Shown here: one piece after another, positions 1 to 7,521 of the stretch
Numbering within the stretch: position 1 is the first letter of the stretch
How the letters are laid out: every line of letters starts with the position of its first letter
From: Weimeria sp002480925
Lineage (GTDB): Bacteria; Bacillota; Clostridia; Lachnospirales; Lachnospiraceae
Assembly: GCF_052064335.1 (NCBI RefSeq)
Contig: NZ_JBQHVU010000007.1
Span: 54,862 to 118,861, forward strand
Length of the DNA: 64,000 nt
Direction of reading: 5' to 3'
Notes under the pieces: model-generated
Told to the model about the DNA's origin: nothing
The model's database searches: none
Seen by the model: only the letters and a program-made list of their open reading frames with translations
Made by a program: the position numbers and the translations under genes

Positions 1-897
1 TTTGATCATAAGCTTCCTTTCCTTTACCGTACACACGGTTTTCCGGATCCGGAGAAGCTTGGTACTCTTAAGTCATTTATAGGAGGATTCGGATATTCTC
101 TTTCCGGGGATACAAATCAGATCCATCCTAAGGAGCTGCAGAAGCTTCTCGACAGGGTTTCCGGAAGCCCTGAGGAGAATCTGATCCAGACGCTTACTCT
201 CCGCAGTATGCAGCAGGCGAGATATACAACTGACTGCAGCGGTCATTTCGGACTTGCGGCAGGCTATTACTGTCACTTTACTTCTCCGATAAGGAGATAC
301 CCTGATCTATTTATTCACAGGATACTAAAGCTTGAGATTCATGGTAAGCTTAAGAAAAAGAAAAGGGCAGAGCTTGCCGAGAAGCTTCCGGAGATCGCAG
401 AACGCACGTCCGATCTTGAGAGACGGGCTGATGGTGCGGAAAGAGATGCCGTAAAGCTGAAGAAGGTCCAGTACATGATGCCTCACATAGGAGAGGAGTT
501 TACAGGCAAGATCTCAGGTGTCACCTCCTGGGGACTCTATGTGGCCCTTCCGAATTCTATCGAGGGCATGATCCCGGTGAGGACCATGACAGATGATTTC
601 TATGAGTTCTCGGAGGAGACCTATGAGCTTATTGGCAAGAGCTTCAACAGACATTATACGCTTGGCATGCCTCTTAGGGTAAAGCTTGTCGATGCCAATC
701 CTACAGCCCGTACCATTGATTTTGAGCTGATAGACGATTTCTGCGGCTACAGGAAGACAGACAAGAAGCACGGATTTTCTTCTGCTCCGCACAAGGGCAG
801 GCTCTCTGGCCAGGCAAGGAAGGCTCTTAAGAAGATTTCAGGAGGAAGCGCCAGATATGACAAAGGAAAAAACAGGAAGAAAAATCATCGCAACTAA
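1..897 (+). CDS. rnr: Ribonuclease R, 3' part (5' end outside window)
   Basis: An open frame runs from base 1 to the TAA at 895-897 with no start inside the window, so about 298 C-terminal residues are present. The RNB-domain signature HFTSPIRRYPDL is at about residues 91-102 of the visible part. An S1 RNA-binding domain follows (GKISGVTSWGLYVAL, about residues 166-180), then a basic Lys/Arg-rich tail. This is the order found in RNase R, a processive 3'-5' exoribonuclease of mRNA and rRNA turnover that also works with SmpB-tmRNA. The stop lies 41 bases inside smpB, so the genes are probably cotranscribed and translationally coupled. Identification is secure; only the upstream part is missing. 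Confidence 0.95.
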   Translation, partial: FDHKLPFLYRTHGFPDPEKLGTLKSFIGGFGYSLSGDTNQIHPKELQKLLDRVSGSPEENLIQTLTLRSMQQARYTTDCSGHFGLAAGYYCHFTSPIRRYPDLFIHRILKLEIHGKLKKKKRAELAEKLPEIAERTSDLERRADGAERDAVKLKKVQYMMPHIGEEFTGKISGVTSWGLYVALPNSIEGMIPVRTMTDDFYEFSEETYELIGKSFNRHYTLGMPLRVKLVDANPTARTIDFELIDDFCGYRKTDKKHGFSSAPHKGRLSGQARKALKKISGGSARYDKGKNRKKNHRN

Positions 898-1330
898 CCG
901 TAAGGCCAGGCATGACTTTTTTCTGGACGAATATATTGAATGTGGGATAGCTCTTGTCGGTACAGAAGTCAAGAGCATGAGAAGCAACGGATGCTCATTG
1001 AAGGAGGCCTGGGTAAGGATCCAGAACGGTGAGGTATATATTTACCAGATGCATATTGCTCCGTATGAGAAGGGCAATATAATGAACAAGGATCCCTTAA
1101 GGCCCAGAAAGCTTCTTCTTCATAAGAGCGAGATCAGGAAGCTTTCCCAGAAGATAAAGGAAAAGGGATACACCTTAGTACCGGTGGAGGCCTATTTCAA
1201 GGATTCAAGGGTAAAGCTTGAGATAGCCCTCGCGCGAGGCAAGAAGCTCTATGACAAGAGGGCTGACATAGCAAAGCGGGATCAGGAGAGAGAAGCCGCC
1301 AGGGATTTCAAGGTCAGGAACCTCAAATAA
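857..1330 (+). CDS. smpB: SsrA-binding protein SmpB
   Basis: A 157-residue protein, the usual family length. It has the family landmarks NRKARHDFFLDEYIECGIAL near the N-terminus, GTEVKSMR, and the basic tail with KLYDKRADIAKRD at about residues 130-142. SmpB binds tmRNA and brings it to stalled ribosomes. The ATG at 857 is preceded by GGAGGA at 841-846. It overlaps rnr by 41 bases in another frame, and the tmRNA gene itself lies about 125 bases downstream, so protein and RNA partners of trans-translation are adjacent. Confidence 0.96.
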   Translation: MTKEKTGRKIIATNRKARHDFFLDEYIECGIALVGTEVKSMRSNGCSLKEAWVRIQNGEVYIYQMHIAPYEKGNIMNKDPLRPRKLLLHKSEIRKLSQKIKEKGYTLVPVEAYFKDSRVKLEIALARGKKLYDKRADIAKRDQEREAARDFKVRNLK

Positions 1331-1363
1331 CTGTCGCTTGATATTTTATTGAAAAATCAGCCA

Positions 1364-1420
1364 AAATAAAAGGGATTATGAAGATTTTTAGTGGAAAATC
1401 CACCTATTTCCCTTTTATTT
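1364..1420 (+). terminator. Long inverted repeat after smpB
   Basis: AAATAAAAGGGA at 1364-1375 is the exact reverse complement of TCCCTTTTATTT at 1409-1420, with a small inner hairpin (GTGGAAAATCCAC). The T-rich 3' arm after a long stem fits a terminator for rnr-smpB, and the symmetry could also stop transcription from the other side. It sits just upstream of ssrA. Confidence 0.6.
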
Positions 1421-1454
1421 CTGCTCACAGGGTGGTATCATATAGACAGCTGAA

Positions 1455-1794
1455 GGGGTAGTAAAGGTCTCGACAGGGATCTTGAAGCTTTAGAAGCGAG
1501 CCGCAGGATGATGCGTCAAATCTCAAATTAAATTTAAACGCTGAAGATAACGATTTAGCATACGCTGCCTAAGGGCAACGAGTCGCCTGAATGTCCCCAT
1601 GCATTCAGTCACCGGCTTCAAACACATGGGACACGGCATCCGCAAAGCTTTGAGCTGATGTACGTATCATGAAGCTACTGAAACCGGAAGGACGTGCTCT
1701 TCCGTCCGGCAGAGGGAATGCCAAACAGATCACTACGCTCGTAGAAGGAGAGTGAATAGGTTTTTGGACGCGGGTTCGACTCCCGCCTACTCCA
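1455..1794 (+). ncRNA. ssrA: Transfer-messenger RNA (tmRNA)
   Basis: The tRNA-like ends pair: GGGGTAG at 1455-1461 with CTACTCC at 1787-1793 (one G-U pair), followed by discriminator A. The T-arm GCGGGTTCGACTCCCGC is at 1770-1786. The internal reading frame GCT...GCC at 1540-1569 ends in TAA at 1570-1572 and encodes the tag AEDNDLAYAA, with the expected AA end recognised by proteases. The resume codon GCT is my inference from known tags. CCA is not encoded. A likely -10 box TATCAT is at 1436-1441; its -35 is weak. About 340 nt, normal for the family. Confidence 0.95.
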
Positions 1795-1799
1795 GATTC

Positions 1800-1840
1800 A
1801 AGGGATTGCCGTAAATATCGGCAATCCCTTATTTTATTTG
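1800..1840 (+). terminator. Rho-independent terminator of ssrA
   Basis: AAGGGATTGCCG at 1800-1811 pairs perfectly with CGGCAATCCCTT at 1819-1830 around a 7-base loop. A T-rich run (ATTTTATTT) follows. Confidence 0.85.
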
Positions 1841-1978
1841 GAGATGCAACATTCGATACGATGGTATCCAAAAATCTTACCGACACAACTGAATCGGGAA
1901 CTGTTCTGTTCAAAGCGGGGAATTTGATATGACATGGAGAAAAACTCTCACAAGGAGATTCGGGACATTCTATTTATA

Positions 1979-2006
1979 AAGGGGCTCCGGTCTTCCGGAA
2001 CCCCTT
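1979..2006 (-). terminator. Terminator hairpin, copy 1
   Basis: AAGGGG/CCCCTT and CCGG/CCGG arms around TCTT. Read on the minus strand it follows the stop at 2026 and is succeeded by a T-rich run, so it ends transcription of the truncated Rpn-like gene. The same hairpin occurs at 2598-2625 because the segment is duplicated. Confidence 0.75.
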
Positions 2007-2025
2007 AAATTTCACAATCCTTATT

Positions 2026-2634
2026 TCAAAGCGTAGTAATATGCAACTGAGCAGCCAGCTTCCTTATCGCTGATTCCGGCAGTCTGCTGATCCTTGAGAT
2101 AAACGAGACAGTATGGTTTCCGGCCTGAAGCAGTTCAGTAGCAACTTCCATGTTTCTTTCATCACGGCCTTCTTTTAGGCCTTCTTTTCTTCCTTCTCTT
2201 CGCCCCTCATCTACAGCCTTTTCAATAGTTTTTTCCTGATCGTATTCAGTCAGTACCATCTTCATCACCTCGCTTCTGTTGTCAAGCAGGAATGGCTTTA
2301 TCATATAGTCTTCCGGCATCTGATCAATGGCGGTATATACCGCTGTTCCAAGATCGTTCTTATCCTTCTGTAGCGTGCGAACCCTGTCTATAAACCAGGC
2401 ATACTCACCCAGCGGTCTGCAGGCCTCCATCAGTTCCTTGTTCTTGCCATAGTTGATATTAAGCATGGTGACGAGGACCTCGATATCTCCGTCACCCTCA
2501 TATGCATCACTAAGCCGAAGGACACTGCTCTCAGGCTTATCCCGCATGCCATTGTAAAAGCAGACACATCTGGGACTTGGGATCTTCGATCTATAATAAG
2601 GGGCTCCGGTCTTCCGGAACCCCTTAAATTTCAC
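2026..2634 (-). pseudogene. Truncated tandem copy of the Rpn-type nuclease gene (C-terminal part only)
   Basis: The 202-residue frame matches residues about 113-301 of the neighbour at 2645-3550 almost residue for residue (shared start at KIPSPRCVCFYNGM and shared end ...AAQLHITTL). It lacks the N-terminal half with the nuclease core (EHQSTINPNMP). Its first about 16 residues are read through the duplicated terminator hairpin at 2598-2625, not from homologous coding sequence. There is no ribosome binding site of note at its ATG. I read it as the debris of a partial tandem duplication, although it could still yield a C-terminal regulatory fragment. Substitutions against the intact copy include Val/Ile and Gly/Glu changes and one fewer Gly-Glu repeat. 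Confidence 0.75.
2598..2625 (-). terminator. Terminator hairpin, copy 2
   Basis: Same palindrome as at 1979-2006. On the minus strand it follows the stop of the intact nuclease gene (2645) and would insulate it from the truncated copy downstream. Confidence 0.7.
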
Positions 2635-2644
2635 AATCCTTATT

Positions 2645-3550
2645 TCAAAGCGTAGTAATATGCAACTGAGCAGCCAGCTTCCTTATCGCTGATTCCGGCA
2701 GTCTGCTGATCCTTGAGATAAACGAGACCGTATGGTTTCCGTCCTGAAGCAGTTCAGTAGCAACCTCCATGTTTCTTTCTTCACGTCCTTCATCTCTTCC
2801 CTTTTCTATTCCCTTTTCTATTCCAATCTCAATCCCTTCGTCTACAGCCTTTTCAATAGTTTTTTCCTGATCGTATTCAGTCAGTATCATCTTCATCACC
2901 TCGCTTCTGTTGTCAAGCAGGAATGGCTTTATCATATAGTCTTCCGGCATCTGATCAATGGCGGTATATACCGCTGTTTCAAGATCGTTCTTATCCTTCT
3001 GTAGCGTACGAACCTTATCTATAAACCAGGCATACTCACGGAGCGGTCTGCAGGCCTCCATCAGTTCCTTGTTCTTGCCATAGTTGATATTAAGCATGGA
3101 GACGAGGACCTCGATATCTCCGTCACCCTCATATGCATCGCTAAGCCGAAGGACACTGCTCTCAGGCTCATCCCGCATGCCATTGTAAAAGCAGACACAT
3201 CTGGGACTTGGGATCTTCTGGATCAGGCTGCTGTACTCATAGTAGCTGCTGCTTTTTATGTACTTATCATAGAGATCTCCTGAGTAAAGCAGGAATCTCA
3301 TCGGCATATTCGGGTTGATGGTGCTCTGATGCTCCCACAGCTCCATATCTGAGCTTATGATAAAGGATACATCATTCTTCATCCCCATATACACTGCGTC
3401 CTCTATCGTATTGAAGCTTATAGCTTCCGGATCGGTATAAGCTGATCCACGGATAGCATTGTAAAGTGATAGCGTCCAGGCCTTGTTTGCCGGATTGCCA
3501 AAGATAAACTTAAAGAGTCTGTCCTTATACTCCCTGTTCACATCTGCCAT
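2645..3550 (-). CDS. Rpn family (PD-(D/E)XK) nuclease / transposase-like protein, PF12784 type
   Basis: A 301-residue protein. The N-terminus MADVNREYKDRLFKFIFG and the motif WEHQSTINPNMPMRFLLY (about residues 72-89) are typical of the PF12784/TIGR01784 family, related to recombination-promoting nucleases (Rpn). The Glu-x-Gln of that motif belongs to the nuclease core. A C-terminal stretch of Gly/Glu/Lys repeats (EIGIEKGIEKGRDEG, about residues 237-251) precedes a small helical end. Such genes are abundant and often multicopy in Lachnospiraceae; cellular role is uncertain, with proposals of DNA recombination or mobile-element control. GGAGGAGA precedes the start on the minus strand, and a TATAAT box lies at 3604-3609 (minus). 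The 3' part is duplicated downstream. Confidence 0.8.
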   Translation of the reverse strand: MADVNREYKDRLFKFIFGNPANKAWTLSLYNAIRGSAYTDPEAISFNTIEDAVYMGMKNDVSFIISSDMELWEHQSTINPNMPMRFLLYSGDLYDKYIKSSSYYEYSSLIQKIPSPRCVCFYNGMRDEPESSVLRLSDAYEGDGDIEVLVSMLNINYGKNKELMEACRPLREYAWFIDKVRTLQKDKNDLETAVYTAIDQMPEDYMIKPFLLDNRSEVMKMILTEYDQEKTIEKAVDEGIEIGIEKGIEKGRDEGREERNMEVATELLQDGNHTVSFISRISRLPESAIRKLAAQLHITTL

Positions 3551-4056
3551 ATTCTCCTCCTGTAAAAAACTGTTTGCTTTTGTGACAGTTACTTTCTGTC
3601 TCTATTATATCAGCCGGATAGAGAAATTACTATATCGATCGATCATTTTTTTGCATATTTCCAAATGACTTTCCGTACTTTGTCAGTACAGCCCGAGCAG
3701 GAAGAATCGCATAGATCCGATAATCGGAATATTTACGCGCTGCTTTTACGATTTCAATTTTTTATGGGATCTGCCGGATGTAATCACAATATGGAATGCT
3801 CTGGATCGGCTGAAACTCCTTAGACTTGCAAGAAGTCTGTTAATCATTTGTCACCGGGTTATGGTTGCCAGACCCGAACATATATGCTATAATTCTTTTA
3901 GGATTGCGGTAAATATTTATATAGCCAGATGAGCAGTGGTGGTCAGAGCAGCATTTGAGCTCATATGAAAACAGGAAAGGTTTGAGAGCTCAGGGTACAG
4001 GGGCTGGCAGGCAAACTACTACACCCTAATCCCTACCCCCTATAGAAGGAATACTA
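3551..4056. other. 506-base intergenic region between divergent nuclease gene and hflX
   Basis: No convincing gene is seen. It carries the minus-strand -10 (3604-3609) of the nuclease gene and the plus-strand hflX promoter (3865-3893). A leader of about 155 bases follows with an inverted TGAGCT/AGCTCA pair (near 3957 and 3990) and a C-rich stretch just before the hflX start. Confidence 0.6.
3865..3893 (+). promoter_or_regulatory. Probable sigma-A promoter of hflX
   Basis: TTGCCA at 3865-3870 and TATAAT at 3888-3893 are separated by 17 bases. The start codon is about 155 bases downstream of the predicted transcript start, so the leader is long. Confidence 0.7.
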
Positions 4057-5280
4057 ATGACAGAAACAGCAGAGAAAAAGGAAAGATACATAGAGATCGC
4101 AGTTAGCAGAGCGGAAGATCGGGCTGATACGGAGGAGTCCTTATCAGAACTATCAAGGCTTTTGGAGACAGCAGGCGGAGAGTGTGTATATAAGGTCATA
4201 CAGCAGCTGGAGCGTCCGGTGGCCGCTACATATATAGGAAGCGGTAAGATAGAGGAGCTGAGGAGCTTTATCGATGCATTCGAGGCGGACGGAGTGATAA
4301 GTGATGATGAGCTGACTCCGGCCCAGCTGGGAAATCTCGAGGCAGAGCTTCATGTCAAGGTGATAGACCGGACCATGCTGATACTTGATATATTTGCCAG
4401 ACATGCGGTCAGCAGGGAGGGAAAGATCCAGGTCGAAATGGCCCAGCTTTCCTATAAGTCCAGCAGGCTGTCAGGAAGTGCAGGAAAGGCCATGTCGAGG
4501 CTTGGAGGAGGTATAGGAACAAGAGGACCGGGCGAGACCAAGCTTGAGACAGACAGGAGAAGAATCAGGAACCGTATAGCATCACTTAGGAAAGAACTTC
4601 GCGTGATGAAAAAGAACCGTGAGAATACCAGGAAGGCAAGGGAGAAAAACGGCCTTCCGGTATTTGCGATAGTGGGATATACGAATGCAGGGAAGTCAAC
4701 ACTGCTAAATGCCCTGACCGGGTCGGATGTATTGTCAGAGGATGCTTTATTTGCTACGCTTGATCCTACGACAAGACGGCTGGAGCTTGAGAATGGACTT
4801 ACAGTTCTGCTTACCGATACGGTCGGATTCATAAGCAAGCTTCCCCATGATCTGATAGATGCCTTCCACTCTACGCTTGAGGAAGCTGGATATGCTGATT
4901 ATATAATCCATGTCGTGGATTCATCGGATCAGAGGGCAGAGAAGAATATGCAGGTTGTAAAGGAGACATTAAGCGAGCTTGGCATCTCAGGGAAGCCGAT
5001 AATAACAGTGTTTAATAAGTCCGATAAAGGCGGTGGTCCCCGCCCCTTGTCTGATCGGGTTGCGGATATCACACTGAGAGCCTCGGCAAGGACGGGAGAG
5101 GGTCTTGATACCTTAAGGGATGCGATAAAAAGGGTGGTTACAGAGGATATGGAGCTTGTCAGCAGGGTTTTCTCATATACCCAGGTGGCTGATCTTGAAA
5201 GACTTCGTGACAGAGGAAGGATAGTGAAGGAGGACTATCAGGAGGACGGGATCCATGTGGAGGCCCTGATCAGAAAATAA
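4057..5280 (+). CDS. hflX: Ribosome-associated GTPase HflX
   Basis: A 407-residue protein with the HflX-specific N-terminal domain (YIGSGKIEEL, about residues 59-68), the coiled linker with GTRGPGETKLETDRR (about 152-166) and a Ras-like G domain. The G1 loop GYTNAGKST is at about residues 207-215, the G3 DTVGF at about 254-258 and the G4 NKSD at about 320-323. HflX splits stalled or heat-damaged 70S ribosomes and can rescue stalled translation. The gene stands alone behind its own promoter; rubrerythrin follows after about 90 bases with a separate promoter. AGAAGGA precedes the ATG. Confidence 0.96.
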   Translation: MTETAEKKERYIEIAVSRAEDRADTEESLSELSRLLETAGGECVYKVIQQLERPVAATYIGSGKIEELRSFIDAFEADGVISDDELTPAQLGNLEAELHVKVIDRTMLILDIFARHAVSREGKIQVEMAQLSYKSSRLSGSAGKAMSRLGGGIGTRGPGETKLETDRRRIRNRIASLRKELRVMKKNRENTRKAREKNGLPVFAIVGYTNAGKSTLLNALTGSDVLSEDALFATLDPTTRRLELENGLTVLLTDTVGFISKLPHDLIDAFHSTLEEAGYADYIIHVVDSSDQRAEKNMQVVKETLSELGISGKPIITVFNKSDKGGGPRPLSDRVADITLRASARTGEGLDTLRDAIKRVVTEDMELVSRVFSYTQVADLERLRDRGRIVKEDYQEDGIHVEALIRK

Positions 5281-5291
5281 TATAAATTCTA

Positions 5292-5320
5292 TTGGAAAAG
5301 ACTCCACGCTATGATATAAT
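5292..5320 (+). promoter_or_regulatory. Probable sigma-A promoter of rubrerythrin
   Basis: TTGGAA at 5292-5297 and a consensus TATAAT at 5315-5320, 17 bases apart. The rubrerythrin ATG is at 5374 with GGAGG at 5361-5365. No clear PerR box was recognised. Confidence 0.75.
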
Positions 5321-5373
5321 CAGATTATGGGTGGGCATGGAAAATGAGTAAGTAATGGAAGGAGGTTTCTGTA

Positions 5374-5916
5374 ATGTCAGAAAACAAGTACGCAGGAACA
5401 AAGACTGAGAAGAATCTTCTCGAGGCCTTTGCAGGAGAATCCCAGGCGAGGAATAAGTATACTTATTTCGCATCAGTAGCCAAGAAGCAAGGATTCGAGC
5501 AGATAGCGGCTCTTTTCTTAAAGACTGCTGACAATGAAAAGGAACACGCCAAGCTCTGGTTCAAGGAGCTGGGAATGCTGGGAGACACAAAGGAGAATCT
5601 AAGCGCAGCGGCAGACGGAGAGAACTACGAGTGGACCGACATGTATGAAAGGATGGCCCGCGAGGCAGATGAAGAGGGATTTACTGAGCTGGCAGCGAAG
5701 TTTCGCGGAGTTGCAGCGATAGAGAAGACACACGAGGAACGTTACAGGAAGCTTCTGTCGAATGTCGAGGCAAAGCAGGTATTTGAGAAGAGCGAGGTAA
5801 AGGTCTGGGAGTGCCGTAACTGTGGACATATAGTAGTAGGGACCAAGGCTCCGGATGTATGCCCGGTATGTGCGCATCCTCAGTCATTCTTTGAGGTTCA
5901 TGCTGAGAACTACTGA
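5374..5916 (+). CDS. rbr: Rubrerythrin
   Basis: A 180-residue protein. The ferritin-like diiron domain occupies about residues 5-140, with the ligand motifs EAFAGESQARNKY and DNEKEHA and, in the second half, EEGFTELAAKF and EKTHEERY. A C-terminal rubredoxin-type domain has two CxxC pairs (CRNC at about 147-150, CPVC at about 163-166). Rubrerythrin reduces hydrogen peroxide to water in the cytosol of anaerobes. The superoxide reductase gene follows after 38 bases, so the pair removes superoxide and then the peroxide it yields. Confidence 0.96.
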   Translation: MSENKYAGTKTEKNLLEAFAGESQARNKYTYFASVAKKQGFEQIAALFLKTADNEKEHAKLWFKELGMLGDTKENLSAAADGENYEWTDMYERMAREADEEGFTELAAKFRGVAAIEKTHEERYRKLLSNVEAKQVFEKSEVKVWECRNCGHIVVGTKAPDVCPVCAHPQSFFEVHAENY

Positions 5917-5954
5917 TAGATCCTGACGGAATAGTATTTGAAAAGGAGAAATAT

Positions 5955-6332
5955 ATGTTATTCTATAAATGCGATTTATGCGGGAATTTCGTAACCTTCC
6001 TCACAGAGAAGACTCCAGTCACACCTGTATGCTGCGGTCAGCCTATGACAGAGATAAAGGCTAATACAACTGACGCAGCAGTAGAGAAGCATGTTCCGGT
6101 CGTGAAGACCGATGGCAATAAGATCACGGTTCAGGTCGGAGCTACAGCTCATCCGATGACAGAGGAGCATTATATCCAGTTCATCATCGTTGAGACAGAA
6201 AACGGCTACCAGAAGAAGGACCTCAAGCCGGGAGATGCTCCATGCGCAGAATTCGAGCTTGCAGATGGTGAGAAGGCTGTATGTGCTTATGCTTACTGCA
6301 ATCTTCACGGACTCTGGAAAGCTGATATCTGA
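5955..6332 (+). CDS. dfx: Desulfoferrodoxin / superoxide reductase (2Fe type)
   Basis: A 125-residue protein. The N-terminal desulforedoxin-like site has four cysteines (C6, C9 and C26-C27). The catalytic Fe(His)4Cys centre is visible as H46 in EKHVP, H66, H72, and C115 with H118 in the CNLHGLW end motif. It reduces superoxide to peroxide without making oxygen, the strategy of strict anaerobes. Cotranscribed with rubrerythrin and closed by a terminator. AAAAGGAG precedes the ATG. Confidence 0.95.
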   Translation: MLFYKCDLCGNFVTFLTEKTPVTPVCCGQPMTEIKANTTDAAVEKHVPVVKTDGNKITVQVGATAHPMTEEHYIQFIIVETENGYQKKDLKPGDAPCAEFELADGEKAVCAYAYCNLHGLWKADI

Positions 6333-6358
6333 GAGGCTGTTAACTGACAAGCATAAGG

Positions 6359-6387
6359 GGCGCGCTGTTTAGGCGCGTTCTTTTTTT
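6359..6387 (+). terminator. Rho-independent terminator after superoxide reductase
   Basis: CGCGC at 6361-6365 pairs with GCGCG at 6373-6377, followed by TTC and seven Ts. Confidence 0.8.
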
Positions 6388-6396
6388 ACAAAAAAG

Positions 6397-6425
6397 TTGA
6401 GAATGCTTTAAGTAAATGATAGAAT
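6397..6425 (+). promoter_or_regulatory. Probable sigma-A promoter of the SPFH-methionine operon
   Basis: TTGAGA at 6397-6402 and TAGAAT at 6420-6425 with a 17-base spacer, placed directly after the preceding terminator. The SPFH gene starts at 6469. Confidence 0.7.
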
Positions 6426-6468
6426 GGAAATGTAACTTAAGGCTGCTAAGAAAACAGGAGGATGTATA

Positions 6469-7521
6469 ATGATAGCAGTTATTGTTATTGTAATAGTACT
6501 GATACTATTGCTCGCAACCATAAGGATCGTTCCGGAGTCGAACGAGGTGATAGTAGAGAGGCTTGGAAAGTACAACAGGACGCTTCATGCCGGTATCAAT
6601 CTGATGATACCTTTTATCGAGACCGCCAGATCGAGAGTGTCATTGAAGGAGGCAGTCCTTGATTTTCCGCCGCAGCCGGTTATCACTAAGGATAATGTCA
6701 CGATGATGATTGATTCTGTGGTCTATATGAAGGTCTTTGATTCTATGCTCTACACCTACAAGATCATGAATCCAAGACAGGGAGTCGAGACTCTTTCGGC
6801 GACCACACTGAGAAACCTTGTCGGAGCTCTTACCTTTGATGAGACACTTACATCAAGGGATACGATCAATGCAAAGCTCCAGACAGAACTTGATGAGGCT
6901 ACAGATGCCTGGGGGATAAAGATCACGAGAGTCGAGGTCAAGAATATCCAGCCTCCAAAGGATATCCAGGAGGTAATGACCAAGCAGATGAGAGCAGAGA
7001 GAGAGAAGAGGCAGGCGATCACAGAGGCAGAGGCACATAAGCAGTCAGTAGTTACCACAGCAGAGGGTGACAAGGCAGCCAAGGTACTTGCAGCCCAGGC
7101 AGAGGCAGAGGCGGCTGTCGCAAGGGCAGAGGGAGAAGCAAAGGCAATAGAGCTTCGTGCCAATGCAGAGGCAGCAGCACTTCGTACACTTACTGAGGCC
7201 AATGTTTCACCAGAGGTAATAAGACTTAAGAGCTTTGAGGCAATTCAGGGAGTTGCAAACGGAAATGCTACAAAGATCTTTATGCCTACAGAGCTTCTTG
7301 ATGAGGTGTCGAGATCGGAGATACTCGGAGAAGGGATAAAGAGTGGATTCGCAGAGGCTGCACCTAAGATGGCAAGGCCCGCAGACTTAAGCGATAAGCA
7401 TATGGATATCGCAAGGTCAGCCAGACCAGACAGCAGTATCCATAAGAAGGCAGCAGCTGCTTCCAGACTCATGCAGTACGAGGAGGAAAGCAGAGACACA
7501 AAGGAAACCGGTAATTACTAA
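6469..7521 (+). CDS. SPFH/Band 7 (stomatin-like) membrane protein, QmcA type
   Basis: A 350-residue protein with an N-terminal membrane anchor (about residues 2-17, almost all Ile/Val/Leu) and then the band-7 domain (ESNEVIVERLGKYNRTLHAGINLMIPF, reported in pieces: VERLGKYNRTLHAG at about 29-42). A long Ala/Glu-rich coiled coil follows (about residues 165-240). This architecture is that of stomatin/paraslipin proteins such as QmcA, which form oligomeric membrane scaffolds and often modulate membrane proteases. AGGAGG precedes the ATG. Its stop TAA overlaps the next ATG by one base, so it is coupled to a methionine-synthesis gene; no functional link is known to me. Confidence 0.88.
   Translation: MIAVIVIVIVLILLLATIRIVPESNEVIVERLGKYNRTLHAGINLMIPFIETARSRVSLKEAVLDFPPQPVITKDNVTMMIDSVVYMKVFDSMLYTYKIMNPRQGVETLSATTLRNLVGALTFDETLTSRDTINAKLQTELDEATDAWGIKITRVEVKNIQPPKDIQEVMTKQMRAEREKRQAITEAEAHKQSVVTTAEGDKAAKVLAAQAEAEAAVARAEGEAKAIELRANAEAAALRTLTEANVSPEVIRLKSFEAIQGVANGNATKIFMPTELLDEVSRSEILGEGIKSGFAEAAPKMARPADLSDKHMDIARSARPDSSIHKKAAAASRLMQYEEESRDTKETGNY

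Larger units (their letters stand above)
1979..3218. repeat. Tandem direct duplication of a ~610-bp segment
   Basis: Unit 1 (1979-2587, 609 bases) and unit 2 (2598-3218, 621 bases) are nearly identical and separated by 10 bases. Each holds a terminator hairpin plus the last about 200 codons of the Rpn-type nuclease gene. The 12-base length difference lies entirely in the Gly/Glu-rich repeat near the C-terminus. Unit 2 is part of the intact gene and unit 1 is the extra copy. The few substitutions suggest a recent duplication. Confidence 0.9.

Noticed and set aside
6756..7202. Long minus-strand open frame opposite the SPFH coiled coil
   Set aside because: It mirrors the Ala/Glu-rich repeats of the real gene, has no ribosome binding site and yields a Ser/Ala-only product.
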